Assembly: GCF_020193655.1 (NCBI RefSeq)
Contig: NZ_JADYVE010000002.1
Coordinates: 1 to 64,000 of the forward strand
Length of the DNA stretch: 64,000 nt
Direction of reading: 5' to 3'
Source of the DNA: Ensifer sp. IC3342
GTDB lineage: Bacteria; Pseudomonadota; Alphaproteobacteria; Rhizobiales; Rhizobiaceae
The notes under the pieces are model-generated. The model saw nothing but the letters and a program-made list of their open reading frames with translations. It did no database searches and was not told the origin of the DNA. The position numbers and the translations under genes were made by a program. Shown one piece after another: positions 28,374 through 36,905 of this stretch; position 1 is the first letter of the stretch; every line of letters begins with the position of its first letter.

Positions 28374-29459
28374 CTATTGCACGTTTTCCATCGCTACGCC
28401 CGCGGACACGCCAAAGAGCTCGGGGTATGTCTCGGCTAATGTGTTCGCGATAGACTTTGCGAAGCGTTCGTTGGCAATCCTGTTTGGATGCGCATCGGTG
28501 GGCGATACCCAAAGGGTATCAGGTGCAAGATCCGCTACCGAAGGCCGCAAGTCGAGAAACGGTATCTGCCCACTGGCGGCAACCCTTTTCACGGCCTCGG
28601 TCACCTCCGGGAAAGGGTAGTGCTTCACCTCGTGGAGTTCAGGATAGTTCACGAGGATAAGCTTGTAGCCGCGCTCCCGGCAGAAAGTTGCGAGCCGATG
28701 GATCGCCGCCTTGGCCTGCTGCCAGCCGGGTTCTTCAGGCCCGTATAGATCGCGGTAGTACGTCTTCCAGTCTGACCGGCCGAGCAAGAGGCGCGAGAGC
28801 TTGTCTATTGCGGACGAGAAGACAACATAGGCCCTCGAATGCTCGCTCAGCCAGGATTGTTTGCGGTGTGGCGTGGGCTCGGCATCGTTGATGAAGTAGT
28901 TCAGCACAACGACGTCCGGATCAAGCTTGTATCCTTCCGCCAGGAAGTAGGCGACCTCCATCCGCGTATTGTAATTGCCGACGCCGGCGTTGATCACTTC
29001 GTATCGAGGCTGAGTGTCCGAAGTCCCGTTGAGCAATGCCTCGAGTTGCTTTGCGGGTGTGTCTTCGGAGCGCACCCCCCATCCGAACGTCAATGAGTCG
29101 CCAAGCATGATCGTGCGGACACGGTCGACGGACGCGCGGTTGGCAACAAACTCCCTGTCGCGCAGGCCGATTGAGTTTATCCGCACAGGCACGCCCATGT
29201 AGACACCGCTCGTGTTGGGGCGATGCTCATGCGCAATTGCCGGATTGGCGCTGACCCGTTTCAGGTCCCGCGCGTATTTCCACATCTCGAGGTCGAAATC
29301 CATGCCATTGTCGAAGGCCGTTCTCGCAATGCCCTCAAGAAGCAATGCGCCGACAGCAATGCCCAGAGCCGTCGACAGCACCATCATGGCGGCGCGCTTC
29401 ATACTGGAGGATGGCTTTCCACCGGGTATTCGAACTTCTCGCGCTGCCTCGGAAATCAT
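28374..29459 (-). CDS. Membrane-anchored SGNH/GDSL hydrolase 1
   Basis: A 361-residue protein with one N-terminal membrane segment (about residues 22-44, MMVLSTALGIAVGALLLEG) and an extracytoplasmic SGNH hydrolase domain. Block I is TIMLGDSLTFGWG (nucleophile serine), block II the glycine in NAGVGNYNTR, block III the asparagine in FINDAEP, and block V is PTDAHPN with the Asp and His. The triad is complete. The ATG at 29459 is chosen by the start of the hydrophobic segment; the frame is open further upstream over the neighbouring gene. Substrate unknown; acyl or acetyl esters of a glycan are typical for the family. Confidence 0.82.
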   Translation of the reverse strand: MISEAAREVRIPGGKPSSSMKRAAMMVLSTALGIAVGALLLEGIARTAFDNGMDFDLEMWKYARDLKRVSANPAIAHEHRPNTSGVYMGVPVRINSIGLRDREFVANRASVDRVRTIMLGDSLTFGWGVRSEDTPAKQLEALLNGTSDTQPRYEVINAGVGNYNTRMEVAYFLAEGYKLDPDVVVLNYFINDAEPTPHRKQSWLSEHSRAYVVFSSAIDKLSRLLLGRSDWKTYYRDLYGPEEPGWQQAKAAIHRLATFCRERGYKLILVNYPELHEVKHYPFPEVTEAVKRVAASGQIPFLDLRPSVADLAPDTLWVSPTDAHPNRIANERFAKSIANTLAETYPELFGVSAGVAMENVQ

Positions 29460-29487
29460 CGTGCGACCAGCCCCCTTGTCTAGATTT

Positions 29488-30708
29488 TTACCGGGCCTCG
29501 GATAGCTGCCCGCAGTCGGCCTCGACGGGTGGGCCTGGGGTGAAGGAATGCTGGCCCTTCTGGATTGTGTCCTTGCCCCTCCACTCGCTGAGGAGCCATT
29601 CGTCGATCGCTTCCGCGACGAGAAAATGCCCCAAGGAAGAAAGGTGCTTGTCAACGACGCCAAAGGTTTTCGTGGGATCGGCGGCCGCCAAACGCGCGGT
29701 CGGGTCGACGATGAACATGCCCGGCGTCGTGGCGGCCAGCTTCTCAATCATCTGGCGTTGCCGAGCCGGCTGCAGGCCGTCGTCACGACCGGCCATCTCT
29801 GCCCATCCGGGCAGAATGACGACGAGCATGTCGGCGCCGTTACCCTGTGCTTCTGCGGCCAGCCGTCCGAAGAGACGTTTTGTCAATTCGAGCGCGTCGT
29901 CTATGTCCTGGCGAGAATCGCTGTTCCCGACATACGGCCGCAGCAGCGTCGAATAAACCCAATTGTAAAGTTTGCTGTTCTTCCACAAGAACAGGTGCGT
30001 CTCCAGTAACAAACCCGCATATTTTGGACTTGAACCGGCCGGTTCAAAGTTGATGTCGACGGAGGAAGGTGTGAGAACCGCCCTTTCCGCATTGTCTTCT
30101 ATGTCCGTGCTCAGCGAAAAGCCGACGATCAAGAGCTTGTGGGGGATCGTTCGCCCCTTGTCCTCATAAAGCCGGATCTCGTTCGGCTGTCCGTAACCAC
30201 CGGTGCCATAGTTTTTAAACAGGAGCCGCGGGTGCCAGGCGTTTAACAGCGCGCTGAACGCCTCACTTTCCCTGACGAGCGAACCTCGCACGATCGAGTC
30301 GCCGAGCACGATCACGGGTTCGCCGTTGCCACTGGCATTGTCGCGGAAGCCATCCGCGTTGATTTTCACAGGGTTCCACGGATCGAAACTGCTGAACCGT
30401 TCGAAGTAACTGTTGCCAGGGATTTCCGTGAAGCCGTAGCGCGCGTGGGGCTGGTGTCTCGTTCGCGGCGTGCCGCAAAACACGTATTCGCTCTCGCCAA
30501 CGGGGATCTGGAGGCTTGGGAAAGCGCGCAGTGCCAATTCAGACCCGACCACGGCAACCGCAATCGACACGACAACTGTCACAGCGTCGCCGATCCAGGG
30601 GAGGGCCCGGTGCACGCGCCACGCGGCGCCCTTCCGAGCGGACGCCATACCATGTGCCGCTGTCGAACTTCCAGTGCTCGGCTTGTTGCGACGAGTGCCT
30701 TCCCGCAT
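29488..30708 (-). CDS. Membrane-anchored SGNH-like hydrolase 2
   Basis: About 406 residues. A membrane segment (AVTVVVSIAVAVVGSELAL) follows a basic N-terminus. The SGNH domain shows PVIVLGDSIVRGS (serine), a glycine block in KNYGTGGYGQPNE, and VDKHLSSLGHFLVAEAI near the C-terminus with the Asp and His. The block III asparagine motif is weaker (FSLSTDIEDN). It ends 28 bases before the first SGNH gene, so the two are probably co-transcribed. Start is uncertain: ATG at 30708 or 30648; both have weak ribosome sites. Confidence 0.75.
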   Translation of the reverse strand: MREGTRRNKPSTGSSTAAHGMASARKGAAWRVHRALPWIGDAVTVVVSIAVAVVGSELALRAFPSLQIPVGESEYVFCGTPRTRHQPHARYGFTEIPGNSYFERFSSFDPWNPVKINADGFRDNASGNGEPVIVLGDSIVRGSLVRESEAFSALLNAWHPRLLFKNYGTGGYGQPNEIRLYEDKGRTIPHKLLIVGFSLSTDIEDNAERAVLTPSSVDINFEPAGSSPKYAGLLLETHLFLWKNSKLYNWVYSTLLRPYVGNSDSRQDIDDALELTKRLFGRLAAEAQGNGADMLVVILPGWAEMAGRDDGLQPARQRQMIEKLAATTPGMFIVDPTARLAAADPTKTFGVVDKHLSSLGHFLVAEAIDEWLLSEWRGKDTIQKGQHSFTPGPPVEADCGQLSEAR

Positions 30709-30835
30709 CGTTACGAGGACCTTCCCCAACGGCCGCATTCCGCAGCTCTTGTTTTGCGTCCACCCGAAACTGGTGTGAGTCGGGATCAGAGTCGCCATTG
30801 TGACCAGTGCCACGCTAACCCACTTGTTCGGTGCG

Positions 30836-31312
30836 TCATGCGTGCCGGGTCTCGCTGTCGCGTAATTGCGTTCGACAGGCTTGATAAAGAACGGCTGGGC
30901 TTGGTGCCCGTCTCATGGTTGGGAGTCCGCGCACTTCGCCAGAACCGGTAAGTCGCACTCGTTTCCGTGGCCAAAATTGGGAAGTCACGACGGGACGAAC
31001 TTTGCCGGGCGACGCCCCGTAGCTGACTGCTAAATCGCGGAACGCTTCCGTCGCGGCATAGATAGCTTCCGCGGAAGTCACGGCCTGGATCACCCGTGCC
31101 TCGTCTGAAATCGGAACATAGAGAACGCCGGGGATAGACAATGGCATGGTGCTGACGACAGGGTCCAGGATCAGGTCGATTGCCGCCGGAGCCACGTCGT
31201 TCAGAACGAAGACCACAAGCCCGTGCCGGCTCGACCGATAAGCAGTAATGATCGCGGCCGCTGGTAGCAGTCCATCGGTGTGCGTAATTTCTATAACGTT
31301 TAGTACATGCAT
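30836..31312 (-). CDS. Hypothetical protein
   Basis: A 158-residue reading frame starting MHVLNVIEITHTDG. No family was recognised. It has an alternating hydrophobic N-terminal half (HGLVVFVLNDVAPAAIDLIL) and a basic C-terminal tail rich in Arg (WPRKRVRLTGSGEVRG). The AGAGCGAC before the ATG is a weak ribosome site. It lies between SGNH genes 2 and 3 on the same strand, 128 bases before SGNH 2. The frame continues upstream into the RIME-like repeat, which is not believed to be coding. Confidence 0.45.
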   Translation of the reverse strand: MHVLNVIEITHTDGLLPAAAIITAYRSSRHGLVVFVLNDVAPAAIDLILDPVVSTMPLSIPGVLYVPISDEARVIQAVTSAEAIYAATEAFRDLAVSYGASPGKVRPVVTSQFWPRKRVRLTGSGEVRGLPTMRRAPSPAVLYQACRTQLRDSETRHA

Positions 31313-31357
31313 AGTCGCTCTCCGAGGAAAGAAGAACGCTTCACATTTGGAACGCCC

Positions 31358-31466
31358 TACCGCGCCGGCGTCCTCCCAGACGCGCAAGGATGCTGTAGCA
31401 CTATGAATTTGCTGCATGTTTTTATCCTTAAATCGGTTACGACCTAAGGAAACATTCCGTGGCATG
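31358..31466 (-). repeat. RIME-like palindromic repeat, copy 4 (minus orientation)
   Basis: The reverse complement reads CATGCCACGGAATGTTTCCT, TTAAGGATAAAAACATGCAGC, then the CTACAGCAT and GCGCGTC palindrome. The outer right palindrome is diverged. The 365 bases between the hypothetical gene and SGNH gene 3 hold this repeat plus an AT-rich stretch (31467-31677) with no recognisable gene. Confidence 0.72.
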
Positions 31467-31677
31467 AATCAAAAAAACGACGGCGCTGATTACCTAATCC
31501 AAATTCTCATCATTCCGGGAGTCGGATGCCAAACGATGCAACTCTAACGTATTGCCGGTTATTCGAATATATTCCCATGGATATACTCACTGCGTCTTTT
31601 TTGATTTTTACGTGGCGAAATCTCATTGGCGACACCACTGATGCAGGCAGGTCGCGACGCCGAGTTTACCATCGCGC

Positions 31678-33009
31678 TTAGTGCATCGCGTTAGCGGCCC
31701 TTGACACCTCAGGTCCCCTCAGGCGTTTCGCCATGATATCAGCGGCAAATGCGGCGCCATCGCGGTTGAAGTGACTGTCGGCGGCATACATCTTTGCGGG
31801 CTCCGGGTGCTCCTCGAAGGGAGGTACGAGATCGATCACCTCGATGCCCTCGGCAACCGCGCTATCGAGCACAAGCGCGCGCAGCGGGTCGAATGCGGCT
31901 CTCGATCGCAGTGCGCCCAAGAACCGATCGACCCTCGGCACATAGACAAGCGTGAAGGTTCCACCCCAACTGTTGGTTATCGATTTCGCACGATGGAGGA
32001 TCATGCGGAACTCCGGTATGTCCGGCGTCGCCCTCGGCAAGACGAGTCCCAATCGCGTAAGCGTCTGTTGCAGTGCCGCGAAATTTCGAAGGAGCTCTGT
32101 CCTCGTCAGCAGATCCATGACCGTCACCGGTTGCTTGTTGCGCTGCTCGATCGCAGCTCTTGCCCGGTTTAGCGAGTCGCTGGCGTTCGACGGGGATCCG
32201 AAGTTCGCATCCATGTGGAGAGCCGCACGTAGCCATGGCATGCGAAGCTCGTTTTCGAGGTTCTCCCAGTCGTTTCCCTCGAAAAATACCATCAGCACAT
32301 GATCCGGGCGAAGGATCGGGCCGAAACGTCCGAGCGTGGCGAGCTCCACGAGGGGGCCATTGCCCCTGATACCAGCAGCAGTCGCCACAAGGCGGTCATC
32401 TCTCAGGCGTGACGCAATATCGTCACCCGGAGGCAGGCAAAAGCCTTCAACGAACGAGTCCCCGAGAAGCATCGCGTTCATGGAGCCGCGATCGTATACC
32501 TCGTCCGGATTGTTGAAGCCGAAACGATCTGAGCGATAGGTGATCGCATTGTTTTCCGGCGCGCAGAGGACAACCTCAGTCTTCGGGAAGCCGGACAATA
32601 TCGCCTCCGGCAGGTTGTCGACATCGGACATTCTATTGAGCTGATTGAGTGTGAATGCGGATACAACATATCCTCTCTGCTCAAGGGCCTGTCTTTCGTT
32701 TTCGTCAAGCTGGCCCAACATCGACAATCGGACGGGCACGGATCGGAACGTGAGCAACCCCTCAAAGAGAAACAGGCCGATCAGGGCGCTCAGGCCGTAG
32801 ATGCCCATTGCCATCGCCAGTTTGGGTCTGGCCAGGAAGCCCATTAGCAGAAACAAAAGGGCGAGCGATCCCGGAATTATTACGTAGCGAAGTAAGTGTG
32901 GGCCCGATGAAGCATATTCGCTATAGTTCAACAGCGCGTAGGCGGGGCTCAGCAAAAAGTAAGCCGCCAGGATCGTACATAGTATGAATCCTGTTCTTCT
33001 ATGTCTCAA
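31678..33009 (-). CDS. Multi-pass membrane SGNH-like hydrolase 3
   Basis: A 443-residue protein with three N-terminal membrane segments (about residues 8-28, 38-60 and 64-90) followed by an SGNH-like domain: AMLLGDSFVEGFCL (serine), AAGIRGNGPL, VFFEGNDWENLENE (block III) and AADSHFNRDGAAFAADI (Asp and His). The start is a TTG at 33009 supported by AGAGGTGG about 8 bases upstream; no ATG lies before the first membrane segment. It is sequence-distinct from the other two SGNH proteins. A similar multi-helix plus SGNH layout is common next to carbamoyltransferase/SxtJ operons. Confidence 0.78.
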   Translation of the reverse strand: MRHRRTGFILCTILAAYFLLSPAYALLNYSEYASSGPHLLRYVIIPGSLALLFLLMGFLARPKLAMAMGIYGLSALIGLFLFEGLLTFRSVPVRLSMLGQLDENERQALEQRGYVVSAFTLNQLNRMSDVDNLPEAILSGFPKTEVVLCAPENNAITYRSDRFGFNNPDEVYDRGSMNAMLLGDSFVEGFCLPPGDDIASRLRDDRLVATAAGIRGNGPLVELATLGRFGPILRPDHVLMVFFEGNDWENLENELRMPWLRAALHMDANFGSPSNASDSLNRARAAIEQRNKQPVTVMDLLTRTELLRNFAALQQTLTRLGLVLPRATPDIPEFRMILHRAKSITNSWGGTFTLVYVPRVDRFLGALRSRAAFDPLRALVLDSAVAEGIEVIDLVPPFEEHPEPAKMYAADSHFNRDGAAFAADIMAKRLRGPEVSRAANAMH

Positions 33010-33210
33010 GGCACATCCACCTCTCTCGCAAGGTCAAGCCGTATTTGACTTCCGCTTTGCTCGTTTCTTTTCCATTGAGGACACTCATGGGAGGATCCAG
33101 TCGGCATTTATTTTTCCGGCCTGATCTCCGGCGAGCAGCGCCAATTCCGTCGAATATCGTTTTCCTGAAGCTAGCAGTTTTGGCCAATACGGTTCGCAAT
33201 AACTCAGAGA

Positions 33211-33888
33211 TCATTCAATGTTGAGCTGCAGTCTCTTTGACAGATTGGCAAGCTCCACGCGCGTCGAAATGTCAAGCTTGCTATAGATGCTGTGAAGGTG
33301 GAGCTTCACCGTACCGGGTGAAATCCCGAGTTGCATGCCAATCTCTCTACTCCGCATTCCCGCTGCGGCAAGGCGTGACACCTCGATTTCGCGCTGCGTC
33401 AACACTTCGAGAATACGGTCGCGCTCGCTCTCTTGCTCACGAAGTCGATCGAGCGCGCCTTTAAGCGCCGGGTCGTGAAAGTAAGTGCCTCCGGCCACGA
33501 CCTTTCTAATGCAATCCAACAGCGCGACAGGCGCCTGTTCCTTCAGCACGATGCCGCTAACGCCCAGTTGCATCGCTTCTTCGAGTTGGTCGTCGCCGAT
33601 ATCCGCAGTAAGGATCACGATCGCAGCACGGCAGCGGCCACGTACGCGACGAACGAACTCCAGGCCGTTCATCTCGGGCATTCGCAAATCGAGAACAACG
33701 ACGTCAACAGCCTCGGAATCCAGGACATCAAGCGCCTGCACGGCGTTTTGACATGTCGCCACGACCTGCCATCCCGGCTCGGTCTCGATCAAACGCCGCA
33801 GTCCATCAAGAACGATCAAATGATCGTCGACGACAATCACGCGGAGATTTATCGAGGCATCGGAAGCATGATCACCACTCGTGTCCAT
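33211..33888 (-). CDS. NarL-family response regulator
   Basis: A 225-residue regulator. The receiver domain is intact: acidic pair VVDDH, phosphoacceptor D67 (VVVLDLRMPEMNG), the ILTAD threonine and the lysine in GIVLKEQAP. The C-terminal LuxR helix-turn-helix is LTQREIEVSRLAAAGMRSREIG followed by ISPGTVKLHLHSIYSKLD. It overlaps the end of the histidine kinase gene by 40 bases, a typical kinase/regulator pair. Targets are probably the SGNH genes and the divergent SxtJ operon (inference from position). Confidence 0.93.
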   Translation of the reverse strand: MDTSGDHASDASINLRVIVVDDHLIVLDGLRRLIETEPGWQVVATCQNAVQALDVLDSEAVDVVVLDLRMPEMNGLEFVRRVRGRCRAAIVILTADIGDDQLEEAMQLGVSGIVLKEQAPVALLDCIRKVVAGGTYFHDPALKGALDRLREQESERDRILEVLTQREIEVSRLAAAGMRSREIGMQLGISPGTVKLHLHSIYSKLDISTRVELANLSKRLQLNIE

Positions 33889-35603
33889 TCCGCAATCCTA
33901 TCAATTGCAAGTTTCCCGCCACGGGCGGCTGTTCGCTCGCGTAGGCTTCTTGGACCCATTTTCTTGCGTTCGAGCTCGGCGTGCTCGACACGTTCTCCGA
34001 AGCCAAAGCCGACCCCGTCGTCGTCCACGGTCAGTATGATTGCTTCCTTGTCTGTCCGCAGTTTGATCCTGACTTTCTGCGCGTGCCCATGGCGCACCGC
34101 GTTGGCCGTCGCCTCCGATGTCATGCGTGCCAACTCGTAGATCAGACTCATCGGAAGCCAGACCTTGGCAGGATCGAGTGCGACATCCACATCGATCTGC
34201 CATTGCAGCATGAGCCGATCGGCCAATGCCGCGAACTGGTGCTCCAATTGTGCTTCCGCAGCGTCTCCATGCTCGCGCCCCGGTTCAAGCGCCCGGATGA
34301 AGCTACGCAGCTCGCGCTGCTCGTCGAGAAGCATCGACTGGATCGCCGTCAGGCGTTCCTCCAAGTCGTCCGGCGGTTGACGTCCCGTCGGCCGCAGGGA
34401 TTGAAGCTGCAAGGCGGTGCCTGCCAGTGTCTGAAGGACGCCATCATGAAGATCGCGGCCGATCCGAATCCGTTCCTCGACGGCTGCCTCGTCGCTCAGT
34501 CGACGAACCAGCATTGCCTGCTCGAAGAGCGCCTTGATGCGATCGGCTATGATTTCGGTGATTGCGACGTCGTCAAGCGTCAGCGCCGGCGGCTCGAGCA
34601 GAAAGAGACGAGCCTGCAGGTCGCCGACCTCGAAATGTACGGAGACCGCGGAAGTCAACGAAAACGCGTCGACAAGTGCTGGGGAGAGGGGCGGCCGCTC
34701 ATCGGTCCAGGAGTCAAATCGACCGTCACCTTTGTGAACCAGAAGGCGGCTGCGCGCGGCGTCGGAAATCAGGAGGCTTCGTTGGTGCAGGGTTTTGTCG
34801 GTCCAGGATCCAAAAGCGTCCGGAGGCATCTGCGTGACCTTGCAGACCCCATTTTCCCATAACGCCACATAGGTCCACGGCTCTTCGCCATCGCTCCAGA
34901 TGAGCAGCGCGCGCTTAACCAGCATCACATGCGCGGCATACTCCAGCGCAGCAGCAGCGGGCCACTCACGGCCCTGAGGCAGGGCAGGCGTTCTTTGCAC
35001 CAATCTCAACAGCTCGGCGCGCACCGCCTCCTGGTGGGCACCAAGCCAGATGAGCAGCACCGCCGCCACGAAGATGAATAAAAGCCGCGAAACATTCGTC
35101 GTAGTATCAGCGTCCGGATCGATTAGGTCGCGTGTATCGAAGTATCCGAGATACAGCAGGATCAGCAGGCAGATAAGTCCGCTCCAGAACGCACCCCGCC
35201 ATCGCCAGTGCAAGGTTGCAGACAATAGCGTGAAAGGCATAAGCACGAAAAAGGGGCTCGACGTGCCGTCAGTCATCGACATGAACGCTGCAAAGGCGAC
35301 GATATCGATCACATGGCGTGCGAACGTCCCGCGTACTCTCGAAATCTCCGTTCGCCAGGAGAGGATGGCAACGATGACGGCGTAGCAGAAATAAACGATG
35401 AGCAGCGCGTACATCGGTTCGGGCGGCAACGGCACGTGCGCCGAGTCCAGCCATGCGATCCAGATGCTGCCGGCCGCAAGCATGATCCGGCCGATTGCGA
35501 TCACCTTGTCCGATCGGGCACGAAATGTGTTCGTCCAAACCATGCGACCGGACAGAAGGTCCCGCTCGTTCGCATGGCGATCGCGTTGCGAGACGCTCGG
35601 CAT
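33849..35603 (-). CDS. NarX/DegS-type sensor histidine kinase
   Basis: About 584 residues from ATG 35603. Five or six membrane segments lie in the first third (IMLAAGSIWIAWL, MYALLIVYFCYAVIVAIL, FWSGLICLLILLYLGYF, LLFIFVAAVLLIWLG), followed by a GAF-like region, a HisKA_3 dimerisation helix with H386 (RIGRDLHDGVLQTLAG) and an HATPase domain (EATANAVRHGHAQ, VDDDGVGFG). The frame is open to a GTG at 35744; the start is therefore uncertain. It pairs with the overlapping response regulator. The signal is unknown. Confidence 0.9.
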   Translation of the reverse strand: MPSVSQRDRHANERDLLSGRMVWTNTFRARSDKVIAIGRIMLAAGSIWIAWLDSAHVPLPPEPMYALLIVYFCYAVIVAILSWRTEISRVRGTFARHVIDIVAFAAFMSMTDGTSSPFFVLMPFTLLSATLHWRWRGAFWSGLICLLILLYLGYFDTRDLIDPDADTTTNVSRLLFIFVAAVLLIWLGAHQEAVRAELLRLVQRTPALPQGREWPAAAALEYAAHVMLVKRALLIWSDGEEPWTYVALWENGVCKVTQMPPDAFGSWTDKTLHQRSLLISDAARSRLLVHKGDGRFDSWTDERPPLSPALVDAFSLTSAVSVHFEVGDLQARLFLLEPPALTLDDVAITEIIADRIKALFEQAMLVRRLSDEAAVEERIRIGRDLHDGVLQTLAGTALQLQSLRPTGRQPPDDLEERLTAIQSMLLDEQRELRSFIRALEPGREHGDAAEAQLEHQFAALADRLMLQWQIDVDVALDPAKVWLPMSLIYELARMTSEATANAVRHGHAQKVRIKLRTDKEAIILTVDDDGVGFGFGERVEHAELERKKMGPRSLRERTAARGGKLAIDRIAEWTRVVIMLPMPR

Positions 35604-35744
35604 CCTTTCGTCTGCGCGACCGTAATCAACACGCAGTCGATCTGACAGGTTGAACGTCCTCAGGATGGCCGTTGTACACCCCCTAAGAGCCGCCTCAATT
35701 GAAGCGCTTATGTTGGCCGAACTGTTCCGCATCAAAGCGGCCAC

Positions 35745-36291
35745 CCGAGTATGAATTGATCCAGGTATTTGCTGTCAAAACAGGTATCTGCCGGCTGCGG
35801 CAGCAAAATCTAGTCTTTTAAAAGCACTCCCGTCTCTCAATGACGCGAGAATGCATTTGGGCTGGGATAAGCTCAATTGGAATGACTGCCAATATACCGC
35901 TGGATATATGGATCCGTCGATCCGGTTTTCTCCCATGCGATCGAATTTTTCATCGGCCGGCAACCAGGTGCGTAGACAAAATCATGTTCAGTAATATCAG
36001 CTGAGAAAATCCTGTTGCGCATACAAAAACCCCGGGGACCGTCGTAACGTTGGCCAATATGTGAAAATCCATTTCTTTCTATGCTGTCATCGGCTGTAGA
36101 TATGCCGATATAGACCATCGAATGATGCCGCTTTTCGCCCCTCAAGCCGTCTCTATATCCATCGGCATATTGACCAACCCGACTGCTGTTGCTGTAGTCG
36201 GTCATGAGATTAATGCGATTGTGAGGGACTATCGCCCTCGATTTCAGTTTACCAACGTTTGACGCGAGGCCCTTGATTGAGGTGGGTAACA
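35745..36291. other. AT-rich divergent region with one doubtful reading frame
   Basis: This 547-base gap between the histidine kinase and the SxtJ operon is clearly AT-richer than the flanking genes. It must hold the promoters of both sides. A minus-strand frame (35873-36292, 139 codons) starts inside the SxtJ ribosome site region and has no recognisable domain; it is more likely fortuitous. The repeated element ATATGCCGATATA/CATCGGCATATTG near 36100-36170 may be a regulatory inverted repeat. Confidence 0.4.
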
Positions 36292-36723
36292 ATGAGCGCG
36301 TCGCATGAACCGATTATAGAAAACACCCCGGAAGGTCCGTCCAATCGTAGCTTTGGCTATACTGTCGGCGGAATTCTTTTTTGCATTGCACTTTTAAGGT
36401 GGTGGCTAGCGGAGCATGTCACCCCACTGACCATTGCGCTTGGCTCGGTCGGCATTGCGCTTGTCGTTCTGGCATACTTGGCTCCCCACACTTTGACGAC
36501 CGCGAACCGGCTCTGGACCAAACTCGGTCTGCTCCTCTTCAAGGTGATCAATCCGGTCGTAATGCTGCTGATCTATGTAACCACATTCATTCCGATCGGG
36601 GTTCTAATGCGACTACGAGGCCACGACCCCTTGGCGGCGGCGTTCGACCGCAGCGCGAGCACATATTGGAAAACGAGGCCCCCAAACGAGCCGACGCCGG
36701 CGACGATGCGCAATCAGTACTAA
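36292..36723 (+). CDS. SxtJ-family membrane protein
   Basis: A 143-residue protein with a short polar N-terminus and three to four membrane segments (TVGGILFCIALLRWW, LTIALGSVGIALVVLAYL, VINPVVMLLIYVTTFIPIG), then a cytoplasmic tail ending WKTRPPNEP. The segment order and GLLLFKVINPVVM pattern match the SxtJ family, small membrane proteins found beside carbamoyltransferases, named from the saxitoxin cluster. The ATG at 36292 follows GAGGTGGG. It starts a three-gene operon with DUF5989 and carbamoyltransferase. Confidence 0.82.
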   Translation: MSASHEPIIENTPEGPSNRSFGYTVGGILFCIALLRWWLAEHVTPLTIALGSVGIALVVLAYLAPHTLTTANRLWTKLGLLLFKVINPVVMLLIYVTTFIPIGVLMRLRGHDPLAAAFDRSASTYWKTRPPNEPTPATMRNQY

Positions 36724-36743
36724 ATCTCGAAAGGGAGGAAGAG

Positions 36744-36893
36744 ATGGAGTTCGTCCAGGAGCTTTTCGCCTATATGGGCAACCGAAAGAAGTTCTGGTTG
36801 CTTCCGATCCTGATCATGGTGACGGTGTTTGGATCGCTGGTGGTCCTCACACAGGGCACCGCTGTAGCTCCGTTTATCTACACTCTGTTCTGA
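36744..36893 (+). CDS. DUF5989-family single-pass membrane microprotein
   Basis: A 49-residue protein: an amphipathic MEFVQELFAYMGNRKKFW start, a single membrane segment (LLPILIMVTVFGSLVVL) and a short end (GTAVAPFIYTLF). The NRKKFWLLPI and APFIYTLF motifs are those of DUF5989. A strong GGGAGGAAGAG site precedes the ATG, 20 bases after the SxtJ stop. Proteins of this size between SxtJ and a NodU-type carbamoyltransferase form a recurring gene trio; its function is unknown and a membrane anchor for the carbamoyltransferase is plausible. Confidence 0.85.
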   Translation: MEFVQELFAYMGNRKKFWLLPILIMVTVFGSLVVLTQGTAVAPFIYTLF

Positions 36894-36905
36894 TGCGGGG
36901 TCCTC

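Noticed and set aside
35873..36292. A 139-codon minus-strand frame in the AT-rich region before the SxtJ gene
   Set aside because: It starts in the SxtJ start region, has no recognisable domain and no good ribosome site. It is treated as intergenic, although translation cannot be excluded.
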